From DASXMX01 sp036495445 (lineage in GTDB: Bacteria > Planctomycetota > Phycisphaerae > Tepidisphaerales > Tepidisphaeraceae): a DNA stretch of 14,835 nucleotides. Numbering within the stretch: position 1 is the first letter of the stretch; every line of letters starts with the position of its first letter. Shown here piece by piece: positions 7,112 through 12,301 of this stretch. The stretch covers positions 1 through 14,835 of the forward strand of contig DASXMX010000407.1 in assembly GCA_036495445.1 (NCBI GenBank), given 5' to 3'. The position numbers and the translations under genes are program-made. The notes under the pieces are model-generated. The model saw only the letters and a program-made list of their open reading frames with translations, had not been told where the DNA came from and did not search any database.

Positions 7112-7116
7112 AGGAG
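7112..7116 (+). promoter_or_regulatory. Ribosome binding site that fixes ATG 7122
   Basis: AGGAG lies five bases before ATG 7122. The upstream ATG 7041 sits in the end of the inverted repeat and would add 27 residues with no fold or signal-peptide character. Confidence 0.7.
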
Positions 7117-7121
7117 TCGCC

Positions 7122-7661
7122 ATGCCCACCGCCCAACCCACGCCTCTGGCCGTTTCGGTTAACGAACGCGATCACGCTCAAGGCCCGCCCGATGCGCCGG
7201 TGACACTCGTCGAGTACGGTGACTACGAATGCCCCCACTGCGCCGCCGTCCGGCCGATCGTCCGGGAGATCCAGCGGCAGATGGGCGATCAACTCCGGTT
7301 CGTCTTCCGCAACTTCCCCGTGACCACGGTCCACCGCCACGCCATGCGTGCCGCCGAGGCGGCCGAATCGGCCGCCGCCCAGGGGAAGTTCTGGGAGATG
7401 CACGACCTGCTTTTACACAACCAGCAGCACCTCGACGACCCGGACCTGAGCCGCTACGCGCAGTCGATTGGGTTGGACGTTCCCCGGTTCGAGCGGGAAC
7501 TGGCCGCCCATACGCATCTGCCCAAAGTGCAGGAAGATTTCCGCGGCGGCATGCAGAGCGGTGTCAAGAGCACGCCGACGTTCTTCATCAATGGTGCCCG
7601 TCACACTGGCAGTTTCGAACTCGAACCGCTGCTTGCGGCGGTTCGGGCCGGTCTGGGCTGA
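7122..7661 (+). CDS. DsbA-like thioredoxin-fold oxidoreductase, cytosolic
   Basis: A 179-residue thioredoxin-fold protein. The redox motif C37-P-H-C40 follows the strand VTLVEYGDYE and has the CPHC sequence of DsbA. A helical insert follows (about 72-140, with KFWEMHDLLL), then the cis-proline loop STPTFFING (150-158, P152) and a final helix. This order fits the DsbA/thioredoxin_4 group, also found fused to NhaA-type antiporters. No signal peptide is visible: the N-terminus MPTAQPTPLAVSVNERDH is polar, so the protein probably acts in the cytoplasm as a disulfide reductase or isomerase, unlike periplasmic DsbA. Its partner is unknown, as no DsbB-like gene is present. It is followed by a palindrome and a convergent channel-like gene. 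Confidence 0.88.
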   Translation: MPTAQPTPLAVSVNERDHAQGPPDAPVTLVEYGDYECPHCAAVRPIVREIQRQMGDQLRFVFRNFPVTTVHRHAMRAAEAAESAAAQGKFWEMHDLLLHNQQHLDDPDLSRYAQSIGLDVPRFERELAAHTHLPKVQEDFRGGMQSGVKSTPTFFINGARHTGSFELEPLLAAVRAGLG

Positions 7662-7679
7662 CCGAAGGGCGCGATTCCT

Positions 7680-7762
7680 TGTCATCCTGAGCGGCAGCGA
7701 AGGATCTCGTCGGCGAAAACGCCAGCCGCACCAGAGATCCTTCGCTTCCGCTCAGGATGACA
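7680..7762. repeat. Palindromic repeat at a convergent junction, 29-base arms
   Basis: Arms 7680-7708 and 7734-7762 match in 28 of 29 bases; the left arm opens TGTCATCCTGAGCGG. The 25-base loop holds a second hairpin GGCG AAAA CGCC (7712-7723). It fills most of the gap between the convergent DsbA-like and channel genes, where it could stop transcription from both sides. The sequence is of a kind I recall from many unrelated bacterial genomes, where it gives the spurious peptide SFASAQDD. No T-tract is present. Confidence 0.85.
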
Positions 7763-7779
7763 CGATGGTTCGGCTCAGA

Positions 7780-8853
7780 TTAAGGCGATACCGACTCCGG
7801 CGTCGTTCCTGCGATGCTGGGCGCATTCGTCTGCGGCGGGGCGGACATCGGACTTTCCGGCCACACCGCCGACCAGTCCCATCCTTCGTTGATCACCATT
7901 GACAGCAGCAGTTGCCGCCGTTCGCTCAGCAGGGCGATGGCGCGGGCGAACAGCTCATCGCTCACGACCGGCACGCCCATGCCACGCAGGTTGTCCAACG
8001 ACGGCGGCGGCGGGGCGGCGCGGGCCGGCACAATCAGGGCGGGCTTGAGCGTGTCGAGGTACGACGTGATCGACTCGCGTGCCGCTCCCAGTGACGGCAA
8101 ATCGAGGCTGCACCCCTGCTGCAGCCCGCATTCGAGGATCGTCAGTGCCTCGTCCAACGCGGCGACGCTCGCGGCCGCGGCGCGGATGCGGTTGGCGCCG
8201 TGAAAATAGTGAAGGATCGGGTAGGTGATGTGGTTCTCGCCCAGCAGTGCGAGCAGACCGGTCAGCGATTGAAGATGCGGTGCGAGGGCGGTCGTGTCCT
8301 GCCCGTTCCAGGCGCGCAGGATGATGTCATCCGGGTTGCGGCCGAGGCTCGTGATGTAGACGGCCAACTGCCGCTTTTGCGTCGCGGCCGAGATGACCGG
8401 AACCAGGTAGGCCAGCGCCAGCCCGACCAGGAGAAACCCGCTTCCCGCCGCAACCGCGGTTGCGAGTTGCCAGACATGGCCGTTCGGCTTGAAATCGCCC
8501 AGGCCCAGCGTGAACAGCGTGTCGCCCGTGATGTAGATCTTCTCCCACACGCCGGCGGGCTGGCCGTTGCTCGCATCAATGAACGACGTGGGGCTGGCGA
8601 GAAAGAGCAACGCCCACCCGGCCCACATGAGACTCGTCCAGATCGCCACCGTCGTGACGACCGCGGCCAGCCCCGTCAGTGAGATGACTCGCCGGGTTGC
8701 GCAGCGATGTTGGAACCGGAGCATCCCGCGTGCAACGCGGGCGCACGCCTGCGTCGTCAGCGGCGCGCCGCCCTCAAGAAACGTTGTCCAGAGCAGATCG
8801 ATGACCGCGTACCCGATCAGGACGACGCCGAGCAATCCGAACAGAATCCGCAT
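7780..8853 (-). CDS. K+-channel-like membrane protein (Ion_trans_2 type)
   Basis: A 357-residue inner-membrane protein. Hydrophobic helices lie at about 1-24, 60-87 and 130-156. Between the last two is a pore-loop segment, EKIYITGDTLFTLGLGDFKP (104-123), whose TLGLGD (115-120) sits where potassium channels have TVGYGD. The helix-pore-helix layout is that of two-helix channels, with an extra N-terminal helix. Residues about 160-357 are a large soluble tail, mostly helical, with a Pro-rich stretch (280-285) and no visible RCK/TrkA nucleotide-binding motif. Leu in place of Tyr at the third filter position is unusual and may alter selectivity, so calling it a potassium channel is inference. AGGGG lies seven bases before ATG 8853. 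It diverges from mtnA with only 58 bases between the starts. Confidence 0.8.
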   Translation of the reverse strand: MRILFGLLGVVLIGYAVIDLLWTTFLEGGAPLTTQACARVARGMLRFQHRCATRRVISLTGLAAVVTTVAIWTSLMWAGWALLFLASPTSFIDASNGQPAGVWEKIYITGDTLFTLGLGDFKPNGHVWQLATAVAAGSGFLLVGLALAYLVPVISAATQKRQLAVYITSLGRNPDDIILRAWNGQDTTALAPHLQSLTGLLALLGENHITYPILHYFHGANRIRAAAASVAALDEALTILECGLQQGCSLDLPSLGAARESITSYLDTLKPALIVPARAAPPPPSLDNLRGMGVPVVSDELFARAIALLSERRQLLLSMVINEGWDWSAVWPESPMSAPPQTNAPSIAGTTPESVSP

Positions 8854-8911
8854 AGATGAGCCCCTGCGCGCTCATCGTCTCACAGCACCGGTTCCACTAC
8901 AATCCCGCCGA

Positions 8912-9982
8912 ATGCTTCAAACGATTTCATGGACCGGCCAGGCCGTCCGGTTGCTGGACCAGACCCGGCTCCCGACGGAGACCGTCTACGTCGACATCAT
9001 CGACGAACGGCAGATGTGGGACGCGATCAAGCGGCTCGTCGTCCGCGGCGCGCCGGCGATCGGTGTCGCCGCGGCGTTCGGCGCCTACCTCGGCGTGCGC
9101 CATGTGACCCAACTTTCTGAACTGCAATCGCGACTGAGAGAGGTCTGCGATTATCTGGCGACCAGCCGGCCCACGGCCGTCAACCTATTCTGGGCCCTCG
9201 ATCGCATCTATAAGTGCGGCACGATTCATCCGAAGTACCGCGCCACGCCGCAGGAGTTGGTGAAGATCATTCAGCAGCGGATTCTCGACGAAGCCCTCCG
9301 CATGATCGACGAGGACAACCGCGTTTGCCTCGCCATCGGCGACCACGGGGCAAAGCTGCTGGCGGAACTCGCGGCCGGCCGCGAGCGGATCGAACTGCTT
9401 ACGCATTGCAACGCCGGCGGCCTCGCAACGGTCCAGTATGGCACCGCTCTGGCGCCGGTCTACGTCGGCGCCGAGCGCGGGATGAAGTTCCACGTCTTCG
9501 CCGACGAAACCCGGCCGCTGCTCCAAGGGAGCCGGATCACGGCTTACGAATTGAAGCAGAATGGGATCCCCGTCACCGTGATCTGCGACGGGATGGCGGC
9601 CGCCGTGATGGCGCAGGGGAAGGTCAATGCGGTGATCGTTGGGACCGACCGGGTCGCCGCCAATGGCGACGTCGCCAACAAGATCGGCACGCTCGGGGTG
9701 GCGATCCTCGCCAAGCATTTCGGGATCCCGTTCCTCGTCGCCGCCCCAACCAGCAGCATCGATTTGTCCCTGCCGACCGGCAAGCGGATCCCGATTGAAG
9801 AGCGGGCCGCCGCAGAGGTTTCCTGCGGGATGGGCAAGCAAACCGCGCCGCCGGATGTCAACGTGTACAACCCCGCGTTCGACGTGACCCCAAACGAGCT
9901 GATCACCGCGATCATTACGGAGCATGGGATTGCGAAGGCACCGTACGGACCGTCGCTGCAGGCGATGTGCGGAAGGTCGTAA
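8912..9982 (+). CDS. mtnA: S-methyl-5-thioribose-1-phosphate isomerase
   Basis: A 356-residue cytoplasmic enzyme that converts methylthioribose-1-phosphate to methylthioribulose-1-phosphate in methionine salvage. Family marks are clear: RGAPAIG (45-51), THCNAGGLAT (164-173) with catalytic C166, DETRP (198-202), VGTDRVAANGD (243-253) with catalytic D246, and NKIGT. The length is usual for MtnA, and both catalytic residues are present, which separates it from the related eIF2B-like subunits that lack them. ATG 8912 begins right at the family N-terminus (MLQTISW). A longer frame runs back to 8567 but lies inside the channel gene on the other strand. No good ribosome site is visible, so it may be weakly translated or leaderless. 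No other methionine salvage gene is in the window. Confidence 0.96.
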   Translation: MLQTISWTGQAVRLLDQTRLPTETVYVDIIDERQMWDAIKRLVVRGAPAIGVAAAFGAYLGVRHVTQLSELQSRLREVCDYLATSRPTAVNLFWALDRIYKCGTIHPKYRATPQELVKIIQQRILDEALRMIDEDNRVCLAIGDHGAKLLAELAAGRERIELLTHCNAGGLATVQYGTALAPVYVGAERGMKFHVFADETRPLLQGSRITAYELKQNGIPVTVICDGMAAAVMAQGKVNAVIVGTDRVAANGDVANKIGTLGVAILAKHFGIPFLVAAPTSSIDLSLPTGKRIPIEERAAAEVSCGMGKQTAPPDVNVYNPAFDVTPNELITAIITEHGIAKAPYGPSLQAMCGRS

Positions 9983-9997
9983 ACCCTCACCTCAACG

Positions 9998-10019
9998 CTC
10001 TCCCGGAGTACCGGGAGAG
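9998..10019. terminator. Perfect hairpin after mtnA, possible terminator
   Basis: CTCTCCCGG (9998-10006) pairs perfectly with CCGGGAGAG (10011-10019) around AGTA, 15 bases past the mtnA stop. The 9-base GC-rich stem suits a terminator, but the flank is GGGGAAACGGG with no T-tract. The sequence also looks like a widespread intergenic repeat. Confidence 0.55.
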
Positions 10020-10067
10020 GGGGAAACGGGCGACGCCCACGTCATTTGACAATTGACTTCCGCCCGC

Positions 10068-10094
10068 TTTCGATTTGCCCGCATCCGGTATACT
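10068..10094 (+). promoter_or_regulatory. Possible promoter for the S1 protein gene
   Basis: TATACT (10089-10094) matches the -10 consensus at five of six bases and lies 31 bases before ATG 10126. The best -35 candidate, TTTCGA (10068-10073), is weak and the gap is 15 bases. Two TTGAC motifs (10046, 10053) are too far upstream. Position after the mtnA hairpin supports an independent promoter, but the -35 does not. Confidence 0.3.
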
Positions 10095-10125
10095 ATTTCC
10101 CCAGTATTCAGGACGGTTTTGGTAT

Positions 10126-11637
10126 ATGGCCAATTTGGAATCTCAAAACGAGTACAAGGAAAAGTTCCGCCCCGACGCCGACCCCGCGCTGGAAAAGGAA
10201 GTCGAGGCGGCGCTGGCGGGCGTTCCGGTCGACCAGCTCTACGCCTTCGACAAGCCGCGCCCCGAGGGTGGCGGGGCCGAGCAGGCCGGCGCCGCGCCCC
10301 AGCAGCATCAGCCCGGCGGCGCCCGCCGCGGCAAGGTCGTCTCGATCGGTCGTGACGACGTCTTCATCGACCTCGGCGGCAAGAGCCAGGGCGTCTGCTC
10401 GCTGATGCAGTTCGACACGGTGAAGATCGGCGACGAGTTCGACTTCATCGTCGACCGCTACGACGAGCGCGAAGGCATCCTGATCCTCAACCGCAAGGGC
10501 GTCGTCAGCACCAACGTTTCGTGGGAGAACCTCGATGTGGGCCAGGTCGTCGAGGGGACCGTCACCGCGATGAACAAGGGCGGCCTGGAGGTCGAGGTAA
10601 AGGGGATGCGGGCCTTCATGCCGGCCGGCCAGGTCGACCTCTACTTCCAAAAGGACATCTCCACCCTGATCGGCCAGCGGATCACCGCCGAGGTCACGCA
10701 GTTCGACCGCAACGCGCGGAACCTGGTCCTGAGCCGGCGGGTGCTGCTCGAACGGCAGAAGGAAGAGGCGAAGCAGAAGCTGATGGCGGAGATCGCCGAA
10801 GGCCAGACCCGCCGCGGCATCGTCCGCAACGTGACCGACTTCGGCGCGTTCGTCGACTTGGGCGGCGTGGATGGTTTGCTGCACGTTAGCGAGATGAGCC
10901 ACCGCCGCGGGCGGCATCCCAGCGAGTTCGTCAAGGTCGGCGACCTGGTCGACGTGAAGATCATCAAGATCGACAAGGAAACCGGTAGGCTGAGCCTGAG
11001 CCTGAAGCAGGCGATGCCCGACCCGTGGGCGAACGCCGAGTCGCGGTATCCGGTCGGCACGTCGCTGACCGGCCGCGTGACGCGCGTCGAGCCGTTCGGC
11101 GCGTTCGTTGAGGTGGAGGAAGGGTTGGAAGGCCTCCTGCCGGTCAGCGAGATGAGCTGGCAGCGGATCCGCCACCCCAGCGACGTGGTGAAGGACGGGG
11201 ACACGATCAAGCTGGTCGTGATCTCGTTCGATCCCAACGCCAAGCGGATGAGCCTGAGCCTCAAGCAGGCCGGCCCGGATCCCTGGGCGCAGGTGAAGGA
11301 GCGGTACGCGGTGGACACGGTGGTGCCCGGCAAGGTGACGCGCGTGGTCGACTTCGGTGCGTTCGTCGAGCTGGAGCCGGGGCTCGAAGGGCTCGTTCAC
11401 ATCTCCGAACTCGCACCCCATCGAGTGAAGGCTGCGTCGGACGTGGTGAAGCCGGGGCATGACGTGCAGGTGCGGATCCTCGAGATCGACAAGGACGCCC
11501 GGCGGATCTCCCTCTCAATTAAGCGTGCCGCCGAGCCGGCGACGCCTGCGCCTTCGGCGACTGCAGCAACGCCCGCCGCACCCGGGAAGAAGAAGAAACG
11601 GCCCGAGCTCAAGGGCGGTTTGGACTGGAACTGGTAA
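10126..11637 (+). CDS. rpsA: S1 RNA-binding protein, probable 30S ribosomal protein S1 with five repeats
   Basis: A 503-residue cytoplasmic protein that likely holds mRNA on the 30S subunit during initiation. An acidic, flexible N-terminus (1-66) precedes five S1 beta barrels at about 67-123, 139-205, 227-294, 312-381 and 398-466; the starting glycines fall at 69, 144, 231, 316 and 402. Repeats 3-5 are canonical (TDFGAFVDL, EPFGAFVEV, VDFGAFVEL, each followed by G..GLLHVSE or similar). Repeat 2 has KGGLEVEVKGMRAFMPAGQV, which matches E. coli S1 domain 2, so the missing sixth repeat is most likely the last one. The C-terminus is Ala/Pro/Thr rich, then KKKKRPELKGGLDWNW. ATG 10126 is used because the upstream TTG adds unrelated residues; AGGA is 12 bases away, rather far. 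A separate S1-domain RNA-binding protein is the alternative. Confidence 0.9.
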   Translation: MANLESQNEYKEKFRPDADPALEKEVEAALAGVPVDQLYAFDKPRPEGGGAEQAGAAPQQHQPGGARRGKVVSIGRDDVFIDLGGKSQGVCSLMQFDTVKIGDEFDFIVDRYDEREGILILNRKGVVSTNVSWENLDVGQVVEGTVTAMNKGGLEVEVKGMRAFMPAGQVDLYFQKDISTLIGQRITAEVTQFDRNARNLVLSRRVLLERQKEEAKQKLMAEIAEGQTRRGIVRNVTDFGAFVDLGGVDGLLHVSEMSHRRGRHPSEFVKVGDLVDVKIIKIDKETGRLSLSLKQAMPDPWANAESRYPVGTSLTGRVTRVEPFGAFVEVEEGLEGLLPVSEMSWQRIRHPSDVVKDGDTIKLVVISFDPNAKRMSLSLKQAGPDPWAQVKERYAVDTVVPGKVTRVVDFGAFVELEPGLEGLVHISELAPHRVKAASDVVKPGHDVQVRILEIDKDARRISLSIKRAAEPATPAPSATAATPAAPGKKKKRPELKGGLDWNW

Positions 11638-11645
11638 GTTGAACC

Positions 11646-11715
11646 GGGAGGGCGAGGCTCCCACCGAAGCGAGGCCTTATTGAACGTCTCGGCTCGGCGG
11701 GAGCCTCGCCCTCCC
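11646..11715. repeat. Palindromic repeat, 28-base arms, copy 1
   Basis: Arms 11646-11673 and 11688-11715 match in 26 of 28 bases around a 14-base loop. The arm begins GGGAGGGCGAGGCTCCC. The same arm, with small changes, recurs at 14775-14835, so this is a multicopy family. It follows the S1 gene stop by eight bases and may protect or end that mRNA, though no T-tract is seen. Similar GGGAGGGCGAGGCTCC palindromes are familiar from planctomycete genomes. Confidence 0.85.
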
Positions 11716-11736
11716 TCGTTTGTGTTTCTCAGGGAC

Positions 11737-11740
11737 GGAG
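11737..11740 (+). promoter_or_regulatory. Ribosome binding site supporting TTG 11746
   Basis: GGAG lies five bases before TTG 11746. The earlier TTG 11680 falls in the loop of the palindrome and would place 22 extra residues before the signal peptide. Confidence 0.5.
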
Positions 11741-11745
11741 CGAAC

Positions 11746-12258
11746 TTGACCGAATCAAACTGCGCGCCCGGTTGCAGAGCCGGGATCATCCGAAGCGTCG
11801 TTCTGCTCATCTCGGGCCTGTTGGCCGTCGGTTGCGTGACGCAGACCCGGCCAACCGATTCGTTGGTCCAATCCCCGGCGTACGACCTGCCGCCCAAGCA
11901 GATGGCGGAGGCGATGCAGAAGATCGTCGCCGCGCCGCCCATCTCGCTGCCGATTCAGGAGGTTGAGCCGGGCGTCTTCCTCACCGGCTGGCAGGAGCCC
12001 TTCCGTGGCGAATTCCACATCGTACGCTATTGGCACGAACGAACCCGGTATCGTATTACCATCACCCCCGACTTCAATGACCCCGCCCACCGCAGCCACA
12101 TCCAGATCGCCGACCAAACCGAGCAGCGCCCCGACGAATCCGGCCCGAACGAAAAGGCCAAGCAATGGACGCCGGCTCCCGACATCCACCGCCCCGATCG
12201 CTCCTCGGCCTTGCTCCAACAAATCGAAAACGGCCTCTCGACCTATCCGCGACATTGA
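11746..12258 (+). CDS. Small putative lipoprotein, unknown function
   Basis: A 170-residue exported protein. Residues 1-30 resemble a lipoprotein signal: R11 and R16 before the core SVVLLISGLL, then the lipobox LAVGC with C30 as the lipidated residue. The mature part is polar, about 140 residues. It has a helix-like stretch QMAEAMQKIVAA (near 52-63), then GVFLTGWQEPFRGEFHIVRYWHERTRYRITITPDF-type strands near 76-110 and a disordered Glu/Pro/Asp-rich end. No family was recognised. The second residue after the cysteine is Thr, not Asp, which would suit outer-membrane sorting under the E. coli rule, if that rule applies. TTG 11746 is preferred because of GGAG upstream and because a TTG at 11680 lies in the repeat. 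It converges on the helicase gene. Confidence 0.72.
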   Translation: MTESNCAPGCRAGIIRSVVLLISGLLAVGCVTQTRPTDSLVQSPAYDLPPKQMAEAMQKIVAAPPISLPIQEVEPGVFLTGWQEPFRGEFHIVRYWHERTRYRITITPDFNDPAHRSHIQIADQTEQRPDESGPNEKAKQWTPAPDIHRPDRSSALLQQIENGLSTYPRH

Positions 12259-12271
12259 GCGAAGTCTCGTT

Positions 12272-12297
12272 GCACAGCCGTCCTCGGCCGGCTGTGC
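12272..12297. terminator. Perfect hairpin between convergent genes, probable bidirectional terminator
   Basis: GCACAGCCG (12272-12280) pairs perfectly with CGGCTGTGC (12289-12297) around TCCTCGGC. It fills over half of the 43-base gap between the convergent lipoprotein and helicase genes, four bases from the helicase stop codon. Although no T-tract follows, the placement suits a bidirectional stop. The GCACAGCCGTCCTCGGC motif also looks like a recurring intergenic repeat. Confidence 0.6.
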
Positions 12298-12301
12298 CGC
12301 A

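Noticed and set aside
7690..7902. Forward frame through the 7680-7762 palindrome with SFASAQDD
   Set aside because: This peptide is a familiar artefact of translating the repeat; the frame runs into the channel gene on the other strand.
8567..8911. 115-codon N-terminal extension of mtnA
   Set aside because: It overlaps the channel gene on the other strand, and MtnA proteins begin at the ATG 8912 position.
10046..10058. TTGACA and TTGACT as -35 boxes for the S1 gene
   Set aside because: They are 30 or more bases from TATACT, and no acceptable -10 lies 16-18 bases after either one.
10108..11460. 450-codon reverse frame opposite the S1 gene
   Set aside because: His/Leu/Arg/Asp-rich shadow; the + strand encodes five clear S1 repeats.
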